This document shows positions 53,636 through 62,602 of a stretch of DNA of 64,000 nucleotides, in pieces; within the stretch, counting starts at the first letter, position 1, and each line of letters starts with the position of its first letter. The stretch covers positions 124,001 through 188,000 of the forward strand of contig NZ_PITQ01000006.1 of assembly GCF_002834385.1 (NCBI RefSeq), read 5' to 3'. The position numbers and the translations under genes are program-made. This stretch comes from Rahnella sp. AA. GTDB taxonomy: Bacteria > Pseudomonadota > Gammaproteobacteria > Enterobacterales > Enterobacteriaceae. The notes beneath the pieces were generated by a model, which was given only the letters and a program-made list of their open reading frames with translations, did not search any database and was not told the DNA's origin.

Positions 53636-54781
53636 TTGGACGACTTTCTTTTCACCTCTGAATCGGTTGCCGCCGGGCATCCGGACAAAATGGCCGACCA
53701 GATTGCCGATGCAATCCTGGACGCCTTCCTCTTGCAAGATCCGCAGGCCCGCGTGGCCTGCGAATGCATGCTCAAAACCGGTATTGTGATTGTTGCAGGC
53801 GAAATCAGCTCAACGGCCAATGTCGATATCGAATCCGTTATCCGCCACACCATCAGCGAAATTGGATACAACCACTCCCGTCTGGGTTTTGATGCCAAAA
53901 CCTGCGGCGTGCTGAATATCCTGGGGAAACAGTCTGCGGATATTGCACAGGGGATGACCGGTTCCGCGCCGGAATTCCTGGGCGCAGGCGATCAGGGGAT
54001 GACCTTCGGTTATGCCTGCGACGAAACACCGGAACTTATGCCCGCCACGCTGATGTTGGCGCACCGGCTGATGATGCGTCAGGCGATTTTACGTCAGTCT
54101 GGCAGACTGTCGTTTCTGCGTCCGGATGCCAAAAGCCAGGTCACGCTGCGCTACAACCACCGTCAGGTCATGGCCGCCGACACCATCGTGGTTTCCACGC
54201 AACACGATCCGGAGATTTCCCTGGCGGAACTGCGCGAGGCGGTGATTGAGGAGATCGTGAAACCCGTGATCCCCGCCCGCGTATTAACGCCGAAAACCCG
54301 TTTACTGATCAACCCCGCCGGGCAATTTGTCACCGGCGGCCCGGTGGGCGACTGCGGCCTGACCGGCAGAAAAATTATCGTCGATACCTACGGCGGCGTA
54401 GCCCGCCACGGCGGCGGCGCATTCTCCGGCAAAGACCCGTCGAAAGTCGATCGCTCGGCCGCTTATGCCGCACGGTATGTGGCGAAAAATATCGTCGCCG
54501 CCGGGTTGGCAAAACGTTGCGAAGTCCAGCTGGCCTGGGCGATCGGCCTTCCGCGTCCGGTAGCCATCCGCATACATACTTTTGGCAGCAGCCCGCTGAC
54601 CGCTGAACAGCTGACTCAGCGGGTTGAGCGCCATTTCGATCTGAGCGTTTCCGGCATCATTTCGATGCTGGATTTGCTTGTTCCCCGCTACCGTCAGACC
54701 GCCTGCTATGGCCATTTTGGCCGGGACATTTTCCCCTGGGAAAAAACCGACAAGGCGCAGGCACTGCGCGACGACACCTGA
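53636..54781 (+). CDS. metK: S-adenosylmethionine synthetase, microcompartment-linked copy
   Basis: A 381-residue enzyme making SAM from methionine and ATP (E. coli MetK 384). All main motifs are seen: [12 protein letters not shown] (8-19), [23 protein letters not shown] and [27 protein letters not shown]. The only in-frame start near the family N-terminus is TTG 53636, with a poor ribosome site. It lies between the regulator and a shell-protein gene, so it is unlikely to be the housekeeping copy; it could supply SAM to the glycyl-radical activase. No encapsulation-like N-terminal helix is evident. Sequence is more divergent than E. coli housekeeping MetK. Confidence 0.9.
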   Translation: MDDFLFTSESVAAGHPDKMADQIADAILDAFLLQDPQARVACECMLKTGIVIVAGEISSTANVDIESVIRHTISEIGYNHSRLGFDAKTCGVLNILGKQSADIAQGMTGSAPEFLGAGDQGMTFGYACDETPELMPATLMLAHRLMMRQAILRQSGRLSFLRPDAKSQVTLRYNHRQVMAADTIVVSTQHDPEISLAELREAVIEEIVKPVIPARVLTPKTRLLINPAGQFVTGGPVGDCGLTGRKIIVDTYGGVARHGGGAFSGKDPSKVDRSAAYAARYVAKNIVAAGLAKRCEVQLAWAIGLPRPVAIRIHTFGSSPLTAEQLTQRVERHFDLSVSGIISMLDLLVPRYRQTACYGHFGRDIFPWEKTDKAQALRDDT

Positions 54782-54838
54782 ATACGCAAAGGCGGCGGTC
54801 ACCGCACGCCACAATGAATCCATCAACAGGAGAAATTT

Positions 54839-55363
54839 ATGTCCGGGCTAAGTTTGGGATTAATAGAAACCGTCGGGCTGGCGGCGGCGGTGGAAGCTGC
54901 GGATGCCGCCATGAAATCCGCACATGTCACACTGGTCGGTTATGAGCTGACCAAAGGTGGCGGAATGGTCACGATAAAACTGGAAGGCGAAATCGGTGCG
55001 ATCAACGCCGCCGTCGCTGCCGGCGTCATTGCCGCGCGCAAAGTCGGTGTCGTTTACGCCCACAAAGTCATCGCCCGTACCGCGCAACACATTGAAAGTC
55101 TGATTTATTCCGCCGAAACCAAAGGCATCACGCCTGCCGAACCGGAACCTGAAGCGCTGCCACCCTCACCAACGATACAGCCGTCAATCATTGCAGTCGT
55201 GAATGTCGAAGAAATACCGCAAACGTCCTGCATGGAATTAGCATCTGTGGCTGAACCCGTCGGGGAACCGGTCATTTCAGAAACGGCAGAAGATAAAAAA
55301 CCGCAACCGGCTGCGGTGAATACTAAAAAAAACACCTCTGGCCGGGGGAATAAAAAAGCGTAA
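54839..55363 (+). CDS. BMC-H shell protein with long C-terminal tail
   Basis: A 174-residue microcompartment shell protein. Residues 1-90 are a standard hexamer-forming BMC domain (LGLIETVGLAAAVEAADAAMKSAHVTLVGYELTKGGGMVTIKLEGEIGAINAAV). The remaining 84 residues are low-complexity, rich in Pro, Glu and Val, and end in a basic tail, KKNTSGRGNKKA. The tail has one cysteine. Comparable extended shell proteins (PduK, EutK) use tails for other domains; no known domain is recognised here. It follows metK by 57 bases with AACAGGAGAAATTT, and ends at a strong terminator, so metK and this gene form a small unit. Confidence 0.9.
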   Translation: MSGLSLGLIETVGLAAAVEAADAAMKSAHVTLVGYELTKGGGMVTIKLEGEIGAINAAVAAGVIAARKVGVVYAHKVIARTAQHIESLIYSAETKGITPAEPEPEALPPSPTIQPSIIAVVNVEEIPQTSCMELASVAEPVGEPVISETAEDKKPQPAAVNTKKNTSGRGNKKA

Positions 55364-55385
55364 AACGCGGAATAACAAAACAGCA

Positions 55386-55443
55386 AAACGGCAGTGCGGG
55401 TCGGGGCAATAATCATCAGCCCCTCACCTTCACTGCCGTTTTT
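55386..55443. terminator. Bidirectional terminator
   Basis: AAACGGCAGTG (55386-55396) pairs with CACTGCCGTTT (55431-55441), followed by TT; an inner GGGGC/GCCCC stem (55403-55407, 55419-55423) extends it. It separates the shell unit from the convergent facilitator gene. Confidence 0.85.
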
Positions 55444-55482
55444 ATTGCTTCACATTCGGGAGCTTTAAGACGGGAATACTTT

Positions 55483-56274
55483 TTACGCGGTGACTTTGCC
55501 CGGTAAATTTTTGCTGATGCAGAAACGGTAAACCGCCGCGCCCAGACATGCACCGATCACCGGCGCAATAACGGGCACCAGGAAGTACGGAATATCGCGA
55601 CCCCCGGTCATCGACATTTCACCCCAGCCGGCGAAGAAGGTAAATAATTTCGGGCCAAAATCGCGTGCCGGATTCATGGCAAATCCGGTCAGCGGCCCGG
55701 TTGATGCGCCAATCACCGCCACCAGGATCCCGATTAACAACGGCCCGAGCGGGCCGCGCGGCACACCATTACCATCATCGGTCAGCGCCATGATCAGCCC
55801 CATCAGAATCGAGGTAATGACAATTTCCACGAAAGCCGCCTGCCAGACGCTGATCGCCGCCGCCGGATACGTGCTGAAAATGCTGGCCAGTTGCAGGCTT
55901 TCCACGCTGCCGCGCACCATCTGATGGGCACTTTCGAATTCCGTGAACAGATTGTGATAAAGCAGATAGGTCAGCAACGCACCGCCAAACGCCCCGGCAA
56001 CCTGAGCGATAATGTACGGCACCACTTTCCGGCCAGGAAAGCTGGCGAATAACCATAGCGCGATGGTAATCGCCGGGTTCAGGTGGGCACCGGAAATCCC
56101 GGCGGTGAGATACACCGCCAGCGAAATTCCCAGCCCCCACACAATACAGATTTCCCATAACCCGAAACTGGCCCCCGCGACTTTCACTGCGGCAAGACAG
56201 CTGATGCCAAAAAACAGAAATAATCCGGTACCGAGAAACTCCGCAAGGCACTGCGTTTTGACTGAATCATTCAT
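55483..56274 (-). CDS. pduF: MIP-family diol/glycerol facilitator (PduF/GlpF-like)
   Basis: A 263-residue aquaglyceroporin with six helices and the two NPA loops, SGAHLNPAITI and GFAMNPARDFGPK; the Asp after the second NPA-Arg marks glycerol-type channels. It would admit 1,2-propanediol or glycerol. It is the last gene of the minus-strand microcompartment operon, 52 bases after the activase stop. AGGATTATTAT precedes the ATG. Confidence 0.9.
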   Translation of the reverse strand: MNDSVKTQCLAEFLGTGLFLFFGISCLAAVKVAGASFGLWEICIVWGLGISLAVYLTAGISGAHLNPAITIALWLFASFPGRKVVPYIIAQVAGAFGGALLTYLLYHNLFTEFESAHQMVRGSVESLQLASIFSTYPAAAISVWQAAFVEIVITSILMGLIMALTDDGNGVPRGPLGPLLIGILVAVIGASTGPLTGFAMNPARDFGPKLFTFFAGWGEMSMTGGRDIPYFLVPVIAPVIGACLGAAVYRFCISKNLPGKVTA

Positions 56275-56325
56275 ATAATAATCCTGATTTTGATTATTGT
56301 TATTTTGATATTCCTGACCGGAACA

Positions 56326-57243
56326 TCACCCGCCTATATGGCAATTAAACCCTAATGACTCTACTTCTTTTTTTAATATTTCCATTTTTGATTCGCCGGT
56401 ACGTTCCGGGTCACCCATCGGATAAATGCGCCCCAGCAAGCCATATTTATTTTCACCATATTCGTGATACGGCAATAAGTGAATCGTATCGACATTGGAC
56501 ATCAGGCGGGCAAATCCGGCTATCTGGTGGATCTCATCGACGTTATCATTGACGCCGGGGATCACCGGAATACGGACAATCACTTTGGTCAGGAATGAAA
56601 TACGCAGCAGGTTTTCCAGAATCTGCGTATTGCCTATTCCGGTGTTCGCCAGATGCACGGCCGGATTGATGGCTTTGATGTCGGTCAGCGCCAGATCGAC
56701 GTAAGGGAAAACGTCGGCAATCACTTCCGGCGTGGTGAAACCGGTGGTTTCCATCGCCGTATGCCAGCCCTTTTCTTTGCAGGCTTTCAGCAGTTCGCGA
56801 GCAAACGCCGGTTGCGCCAGCGGTTCGCCGCCGGAAAGCGTGATCCCGCCCCCGGAGCGGCGGTAAAGATTTTCTTCTTTCTGCAATTCACGCATCACTT
56901 CGGCAATCGTCATGCGTTTGCCTTTCATTTCCAGCGCCTGCGTCGGGCAGACCTGTGTACATTCGCCGCACTGAATACAACGTTCGCGATCGACAAAGAA
57001 AGCATTATTTACCGACAGCGCCTGTCGTTTGCAGACTTCAATACATTTACCGCAGCGGATACAGTCATTCTTTTTAAATATTAATTCCGGCTGAGGACGT
57101 TGTGATTCCGGATTACTACACCATTTACACGAAAGCGGGCATCCTTTAAAAAAAGGAATTGTACGAATACCCGGACCGTCATGCAGAGAATAGCGCTGAA
57201 TATTAAACAGCACGCCTTCCATTTCGTAATCGACTTTATTCAT
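56326..57243 (-). CDS. Glycyl-radical enzyme activase (radical SAM)
   Basis: A 305-residue activating enzyme that uses SAM and a [4Fe-4S] cluster to create the glycyl radical on the adjacent dehydratase. Radical SAM motif C35-x3-C39-x2-C42 (CPLSCKWC), two ferredoxin-like clusters (C61, C64, C67, C71 and C89, C92, C95, C99), and GGITLSGGEPLAQ. ATG 57243 is preferred; an in-frame GTG at 57255 is possible. A strong hairpin between the dehydratase and this gene likely keeps its level low, as expected for a catalytic activator. Confidence 0.93.
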   Translation of the reverse strand: MNKVDYEMEGVLFNIQRYSLHDGPGIRTIPFFKGCPLSCKWCSNPESQRPQPELIFKKNDCIRCGKCIEVCKRQALSVNNAFFVDRERCIQCGECTQVCPTQALEMKGKRMTIAEVMRELQKEENLYRRSGGGITLSGGEPLAQPAFARELLKACKEKGWHTAMETTGFTTPEVIADVFPYVDLALTDIKAINPAVHLANTGIGNTQILENLLRISFLTKVIVRIPVIPGVNDNVDEIHQIAGFARLMSNVDTIHLLPYHEYGENKYGLLGRIYPMGDPERTGESKMEILKKEVESLGFNCHIGG

Positions 57244-57276
57244 GACTTCGCTCACATCAGCGCCACAGGTTATTTT

Positions 57277-57306
57277 AAAAAAGGGCCATGCTGTAATACA
57301 TGGCCC
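57277..57306 (-). terminator. Terminator between dehydratase and activase genes
   Basis: On the minus strand GGGCCATG (57306-57299) pairs with CATGGCCC (57290-57283) and is followed by six T (57282-57277). It is a full intrinsic terminator inside the operon, so the activase and pduF depend on read-through or an internal promoter. Confidence 0.9.
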
Positions 57307-57324
57307 GCCGGTGAAACTGATTAA

Positions 57325-59868
57325 TCAGAACTGCTGTTCAGTACGGCTGATAATGTCATCCTGCACTTCTTTCGCCAGCACCACGAACTGGGCGCTGTAT
57401 CCGGCCACACGCACAACCAGATCCTGATGTTGCTGAGGATTGTTCTGCGCTTCAACCAGGGTTTTGCGGTCGATGACGTTAAACTGAACGTGCATCCCTT
57501 TCTTATCGAAGTAGTTTCTGACCAGCCCGCTGAAGTGACGCAAACCTTGTTCCCCGGCAAGCGAAGACGGCAGGAATTTCTGGTTATACAGCGTCCCGTT
57601 TGAGGCAATGAAGTGGTCGAGTTTTGCCACAGAGTTTGCCGCAGCGGTTGGGCCCTTCGTGTCTTTCCCCTGACGCGGAGAAACACCGTCGGCCAGCGGT
57701 TCTTTCGCCATGCGTCCGTCCGGCAATGCGGCAACGTCTTTACCAAACAACACGTTAGCCGACACCGGATAGATACCGGCCTGGAACTGGCCGCCGCGCG
57801 GGTTGGTATATTTCTCGACTTCCTGGCAGTAAATCAACGCACACTGACGCGCCACCATATCCACTTCGTCGATGTCATTACCAAAGCACGGCGTATTTTC
57901 CAGAATATGGCGGATTTCCTCAAAACGGGAACCGTTACCCGCCGGTGCCGCCGTATTGCTGGCAAGCTGGCGATAGACTTCCGCTTTGATCGCCACCGCA
58001 TCCAGAGCACCGTGCGTTTCGATGATGCGTTTCACCATCTCGTGAATTTCCTGCTCGCCTAGCGAAGATTTCCCGGCGGCAGCGTGCGGCGTGCCACCGG
58101 TGGCGTGGCCGAAGTTAGCGTCCAGCGCGCTTTTCAGTTCATTCAGCGTCAGTTTGCGATCTTCGAATACCTGTTTCTGAATCGCGTAGACGGAATCCCC
58201 GGTGTCGGCAATCCCGAACGCCTGCGGGCCGGTGAAGTTGTAAATAGCGCCGCCTTCCTGAAGCGATTTGCCGCGCCCGATACAGTCATCCACCAGCGCA
58301 GACAAGAATGGCAGCGGGCAGCGCTCGCCGTGCGCAATATCCACGCTGTTGCAGGCTTCCACCAGCTGATGAACAAAGTGCGCCATCTGTTTCTTAAACG
58401 CGCTAAAGAAATCGTCAATGCCGGTGTACTGCGTCATTTCACCGGTCACCGGCCCCAGCTGTTTGTTACCTGCGCGGCCATTATTGAGGGTGATTTCGAG
58501 CACTTTTGCCACGTTGAAGAAAGCGGCGTCGTGCCAGCCTTCCGTGCGGTGCGGTGCCTGCGGTTCCACGCAGCCGATGATGCAGTAATCGCGGGCGTCA
58601 TGCAGTGATACGCCACGGTTTTGCAACGCCGGAATAATCACTTCGTCGTTATACATTGCCGGAACGCCCAGCCCCATGCGCACCAGTTCACAAGCGCGGA
58701 ACAGGAATTCATCCGGCGTGCCCTGCCAGACGCGAATGGAGAACGACGGCTGCGGCAGACGCACGTGCGCCGTGGCTTCCATACACATGTAGGTCAGCGG
58801 GTTAGTTGCGTCGCGGCCATCTTCCGTTTGTCCGCCCACGCACAGGTTCTGGAAAACCGCATAACCGGCAAATGCCTGTGCTGAGATTTCATCGCGCGTT
58901 TTGTTGATGTCGTTAAGCTTAATCCAGCAGCAATCCACCAGTTCCTGGGCAAATTCTTTAGAAATGGATTTGTCCGCCGCCAGATGCGGATACATGTACT
59001 GGTCGAAACGCCCCGGAGAAATGGAATGACCGCTGGACTCAATCTGCAACATACTTTGCAGGAACCAGAAGGTCTGGCAAGCTTCCCAGAACGTGCTCGC
59101 GCCGTTTTCCGGAACACGGGTACAGTTTTGCGCGATTTGTTCCAGCTCACGTTTACGCGCCGGATTGCTTTCCAGCTGCGCCAGACGTGTGGCCTCCTGC
59201 GCATAACGATGAGCAAAATTAATCGCCGCCTGATAGCTGATGATCACGGCGTTATAGAATTGCTCTTTTTTGATATAGCCCGGTTCGCGGCGATCCAGAT
59301 TTTCCAGCGCACGGGTAACGTCGTTAATGATGCCACGGAAACCGATTTTCAGGATTTTGCCGTAATCCACGCTGACATGGCCAACGCCGCCGAAGAAGTA
59401 GTTACCGACGGTGAAAACGCCGCTGGCCATACTTTCCTTGGTACCGTCGGACATATAAGACGCCGCCAGCGAACTGGTGGTTTTACCCGGCCAGTATTTA
59501 AACGCTTCGTGCAATTCGTCTGCGGTCTTTTGAGGAATAATAAACGGGTCAGCCACCCGGTGTTCCATGGTATTAAATTCTTTTTCCACCCAGTCATAAG
59601 AGAATTCAGGGCAGATTTCAGTCGAGCGGGGATTAATAGTCACTGCACCGACGATCAGCTCATCAGGACGAATAGTCACCGGCAGCTCATTGAATATTTT
59701 CTCGACGACTTTCGCCCTGCGCATAATAGCCGGCAGATGTTCATTTTCTTTATAGGCATTCGTTGCCAGGACGGCGCGCTCAGATTCCACATACGGTCTG
59801 GCATGCAGGATCATATTCTTGAGTCTGACAACACGTTCGGTCGGATTAGAAAAACCTTTCTCTAACAT
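57325..59868 (-). CDS. B12-independent glycyl-radical diol dehydratase (propanediol/glycerol)
   Basis: An 847-residue glycyl-radical enzyme dehydrating 1,2-propanediol to propionaldehyde (or glycerol to 3-hydroxypropionaldehyde). Active-site C433 and E435 lie in IIGCVEPQ, H164 in GGVGHVSVDY, H281/S282 in SSGHSISPGR, D447 in TEGWHDAAF; the radical glycine is G823 in RVAGYSAQF. As I recall, these numbers match Clostridium butyricum glycerol dehydratase, except that the radical glycine is shifted by about 60 because of an insertion at about 588-648. That insertion contains an amphipathic helix between Ala/Gly/Pro-rich linkers and looks like an encapsulation peptide. It is not choline lyase: CutC lacks the TEGWHD segment. 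GGGAGTTATTCT precedes the ATG. Confidence 0.92.
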   Translation of the reverse strand: MLEKGFSNPTERVVRLKNMILHARPYVESERAVLATNAYKENEHLPAIMRRAKVVEKIFNELPVTIRPDELIVGAVTINPRSTEICPEFSYDWVEKEFNTMEHRVADPFIIPQKTADELHEAFKYWPGKTTSSLAASYMSDGTKESMASGVFTVGNYFFGGVGHVSVDYGKILKIGFRGIINDVTRALENLDRREPGYIKKEQFYNAVIISYQAAINFAHRYAQEATRLAQLESNPARKRELEQIAQNCTRVPENGASTFWEACQTFWFLQSMLQIESSGHSISPGRFDQYMYPHLAADKSISKEFAQELVDCCWIKLNDINKTRDEISAQAFAGYAVFQNLCVGGQTEDGRDATNPLTYMCMEATAHVRLPQPSFSIRVWQGTPDEFLFRACELVRMGLGVPAMYNDEVIIPALQNRGVSLHDARDYCIIGCVEPQAPHRTEGWHDAAFFNVAKVLEITLNNGRAGNKQLGPVTGEMTQYTGIDDFFSAFKKQMAHFVHQLVEACNSVDIAHGERCPLPFLSALVDDCIGRGKSLQEGGAIYNFTGPQAFGIADTGDSVYAIQKQVFEDRKLTLNELKSALDANFGHATGGTPHAAAGKSSLGEQEIHEMVKRIIETHGALDAVAIKAEVYRQLASNTAAPAGNGSRFEEIRHILENTPCFGNDIDEVDMVARQCALIYCQEVEKYTNPRGGQFQAGIYPVSANVLFGKDVAALPDGRMAKEPLADGVSPRQGKDTKGPTAAANSVAKLDHFIASNGTLYNQKFLPSSLAGEQGLRHFSGLVRNYFDKKGMHVQFNVIDRKTLVEAQNNPQQHQDLVVRVAGYSAQFVVLAKEVQDDIISRTEQQF

Positions 59869-59932
59869 AGAATAACTCCCGAATTAATTATTTAACCTTG
59901 CGGCAGTAATTTGTTTTTTCATCGGCGGATAA

Positions 59933-60235
59933 TCAGAACGCGGTATTATTATCGTCTTCTATTATTCGCATGGCCTCATTCACCGCAGCGACCTCACCAA
60001 ATATGGCCAGCGTCGTAATATGTTGCGGGCAGCTGCCAAATATTTCCGAGACCACCACATTCGCACTTTTACTGGCAGCATCCGCGTAGAAATAAAGATC
60101 CGGCACCGGCAACATAATCATGCCAATCGCATCGATACGGATGAGATCCAGTCTTGAACGGAATTCGCCAGGCATCCTGCGTTTTATCATGGCCACGATG
60201 TCTGGCGTCGGTGCGTTTATGATGCGTTTTTTCAT
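59933..60235 (-). CDS. Circularly permuted BMC shell protein (GrpU-like)
   Basis: A 100-residue shell protein. The N-terminal stretch KKRIINAPTPDIVAMIKRR matches the C-terminal end of ordinary BMC-H proteins (for example [16 protein letters not shown] in the PduA here), followed by the usual core (DAIGMIMLPVPDLYFYADAASKSANVVVSEIFGSCPQHITTLAIFGEVAAVNEAM). The domain is therefore permuted. The cysteine in FGSCPQH would face the pore, like the iron-sulfur-binding GrpU proteins of GRM loci. ATG 60235 has AAGGGGCG in front; GTG 60238 is also possible. It lies between pduP and the dehydratase gene. Confidence 0.82.
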   Translation of the reverse strand: MKKRIINAPTPDIVAMIKRRMPGEFRSRLDLIRIDAIGMIMLPVPDLYFYADAASKSANVVVSEIFGSCPQHITTLAIFGEVAAVNEAMRIIEDDNNTAF

Positions 60236-60244
60236 CACCGCCCC

Positions 60245-61753
60245 TTATCTGACGTTAAGGGCCTCGACCATCACGCAGCGGCGGATCCGGGCGAATGACT
60301 TCGCTGACGTCAACCCCTCTCCGGTTGGCCCGGCAATCGTAAAGGTCGCATGTCCTTCACCGCCGACGCCTAATCCGGCATAGGAAGGCCCGTTTTTCAC
60401 GAAAATAGTGGTCTGGATCTGACGGGCCATTTTGGTGAGTTTATCGACATTGGTAGAGTGCATGATGGCCGTGTGACGGTTGCCATGTTCCACTTTCACC
60501 GCCAGTTCAATGGCTTCATCAACATTTTCCACACGCACCACCGGCAGCACCGGCATCATCAGTTCATGGATCACAAAAGGATGCGTTCTTTCGGTTTCCA
60601 CCAGGATCACTTTGGTGTCTTCCGGCGCGTTCACGCCCAGTTGTTGCAGGATGTAGCGCGCATCTTTGCCAACAAACGCGGTGTCCGGCCCGGTGCCTTT
60701 TTCGTTCATCACCAGCGCCTGTAGTTGCCGGATGAGTTTTGGGTCACACAGCAGATACCCACCGCTTTTCTTCATACAGTGAATCAGATAGTCCGCCACC
60801 TGATTGACCACGATGACCTCTTTTTCAGCGACGCACGGCAGGTTATTGTCGAAACTGCATCCGCGGATAATATCGCGGGCGGCTTTTTCAATATCTGCGG
60901 TTTCATCGACCACGGCGGGCGGATTTCCTGCTCCCGCACCGATGGCTTTTTTGCCGGAAGACATCACCGTTTTCACAATTGACGGCCCGCCGGTTGCCAC
61001 CAGCATATTGATACGCGGGTCTTTGATTAATGCGCTGGTGTTATCGAGTGAAGGCTGCGTGACCGTGACCACCAGATTGGCCGGTGCGCCAAGGCTCGCC
61101 AGCTTCTGGTTAATCAGCGCCACCGTCATCAGCGAAACGTTGCGGGAACGCGGATGCGGGCTGAACACCACGGTGTTTCCCGCCGCCAGCATCCCGATGC
61201 TGTTGTTGATGATGGTTTCGGTCGGATTGGTGGTCGGCGTAATCGACCCAATCACGCCGTAGGCCGAAAACTCCGTCAGCGTCAGGCCGTTGTCGCCACT
61301 CAGCGCGCCGGTCGTCAGATCTTCCAGCCCCGGCGTTTTCTGCGCCGCGACGCGGTTTTTCGTCAGTTTATCGGCATAATTCCCCATGCCGGTTTCTTCC
61401 ACCGCCAGACGGGAAATCTCCTGCAAGGTGCTTTCCTGCAAAAATACGTCACGGATGCCCTGAATAAACGTGGCGCGATCCTGCATTGAACAATGGCGAT
61501 ACTGAACCTGCGCCAGCACGGCGGCAGAAATCGCTTCGTCCATCGAATCAAATGCACCGTTGCCCGCATCGCAGGTCGCCGCCTGTGGTGCGGGCACTGA
61601 TTGTTGTGCCAGCGCGCGGGCAACAATGGCATCCAGCGAATCACTGTTTTGAACCGCCTGCACAGGCGCGGCCTGCGGTGCCGCTTCCGGTGCAATTTTG
61701 GTGTACCGGCTCAGAACGTTCGATACCGCCTGAGCAATTTCAATATCATTCAT
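60245..61753 (-). CDS. pduP: CoA-acylating propionaldehyde dehydrogenase (PduP-like)
   Basis: A 502-residue NAD-dependent aldehyde dehydrogenase converting propionaldehyde to propionyl-CoA in the microcompartment lumen. The N-terminal 18 residues (MNDIEIAQAVSNVLSRYT) form an amphipathic encapsulation helix, joined by an Ala/Pro/Gln-rich linker (about 20-65) to the enzyme. Catalytic cysteine is C307 in SFDNNLPCVAEKEV; the cofactor segment GSITPTTNPTETIINN is clear. A PduP/CutF-type role is fixed by the operon. AAGGAACTGACAGC precedes the ATG. Confidence 0.93.
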   Translation of the reverse strand: MNDIEIAQAVSNVLSRYTKIAPEAAPQAAPVQAVQNSDSLDAIVARALAQQSVPAPQAATCDAGNGAFDSMDEAISAAVLAQVQYRHCSMQDRATFIQGIRDVFLQESTLQEISRLAVEETGMGNYADKLTKNRVAAQKTPGLEDLTTGALSGDNGLTLTEFSAYGVIGSITPTTNPTETIINNSIGMLAAGNTVVFSPHPRSRNVSLMTVALINQKLASLGAPANLVVTVTQPSLDNTSALIKDPRINMLVATGGPSIVKTVMSSGKKAIGAGAGNPPAVVDETADIEKAARDIIRGCSFDNNLPCVAEKEVIVVNQVADYLIHCMKKSGGYLLCDPKLIRQLQALVMNEKGTGPDTAFVGKDARYILQQLGVNAPEDTKVILVETERTHPFVIHELMMPVLPVVRVENVDEAIELAVKVEHGNRHTAIMHSTNVDKLTKMARQIQTTIFVKNGPSYAGLGVGGEGHATFTIAGPTGEGLTSAKSFARIRRCVMVEALNVR

Positions 61754-61795
61754 GCTGTCAGTTCCTTACTTCACATCGCTTCGCACGGTGAACCC

Positions 61796-62581
61796 TCAGA
61801 TATAAGGTTTGGTGGTGGAGTTGATGGGCGCCGGGTCGAGCGTGGCGAGCAGTTTCAGCCCCACTTCGCGCGCCGCGATCACTGCCTGGCGGACGGCACC
61901 GGAATCACCGGCGAACGTGAAGATGACTTCGTTACTGAAGCTGGTTCCCTGAGACGGGCTGGCATAACCGACCGGTTCGATGACCGCAGATTTCGCTGCG
62001 ACGTCAGCAATCACCACGCCAATCGCCGCCGGAGAGGCGCAGGTCATGCCGAAAGATTTGCCGATCGGTGCGCCGAACGCCTTGTTAAGGGCGAAACTGG
62101 CGCGGGCGGTATATTGAAATTCGAGATGTCCCGCCGGTGAACCATAAACGTCGCCCATAGTGCGTTCGATTTCTGACAACGCCACTTCAATGGCGCGACG
62201 GACATCCGACACATCGGCAGCGCCGAAAATGATTAAACATCCGTGTCCGCCGCCACCTTCTGTATCACGCGCCAGTTCAATCGAGATCACTTCGCTGTTG
62301 GTCGCTTTCACGGCTTCGTCCGCTGCGAAAATATGCGGGCCTGCGCCGGTGCGCGCACCCAGAATACCGATAGAGCGATATTTCTTGTCGATATTCATGA
62401 CGTCATGTAATTGATGATCGACATTGGCAATGACCAGACCAATAGTATGGCCGAGGGCGGTGCCGACAAATTCTGTCAGACCACAACCGGCAATACTGGC
62501 GGCTGTTTTGCCTCTGCCATTTTCATCAGTCTGTTTATTCACTACTTCAGATATAATCTGCTCAACAAGATTATCTCTCAT
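61796..62581 (-). CDS. pduB: BMC-T trimeric shell protein PduB
   Basis: A 261-residue shell protein with two tandem BMC domains (about 55-155 and 160-255) forming pseudohexameric trimers. It carries the PduB-type N-terminal extension, MRDNLVEQIISEVVNKQ, an amphipathic helix that in Pdu compartments links shell and cargo. Sequence blocks GCGLTEFVGTALGHTIGLVIANVD and GARTGAGPHIFAADEAVKATN are typical. AGAGGATACTGACC precedes the ATG; it follows pduA by 21 bases. Confidence 0.95.
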   Translation of the reverse strand: MRDNLVEQIISEVVNKQTDENGRGKTAASIAGCGLTEFVGTALGHTIGLVIANVDHQLHDVMNIDKKYRSIGILGARTGAGPHIFAADEAVKATNSEVISIELARDTEGGGGHGCLIIFGAADVSDVRRAIEVALSEIERTMGDVYGSPAGHLEFQYTARASFALNKAFGAPIGKSFGMTCASPAAIGVVIADVAAKSAVIEPVGYASPSQGTSFSNEVIFTFAGDSGAVRQAVIAAREVGLKLLATLDPAPINSTTKPYI

Positions 62582-62602
62582 GGTCAGTATCCTCTGGCGT
62601 TA

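Noticed and set aside
58984-59865. 293-codon plus-strand frame opposite the dehydratase gene
   Set aside because: Antisense shadow; composition follows the complementary codon bias.
57325-59868. Choline trimethylamine-lyase (CutC) as the identity of the glycyl-radical enzyme
   Set aside because: The segment after GCVEPQ reads TEGWHD as in glycerol/propanediol dehydratases, and H164, S282 and D447 agree with that class; CutC differs there.
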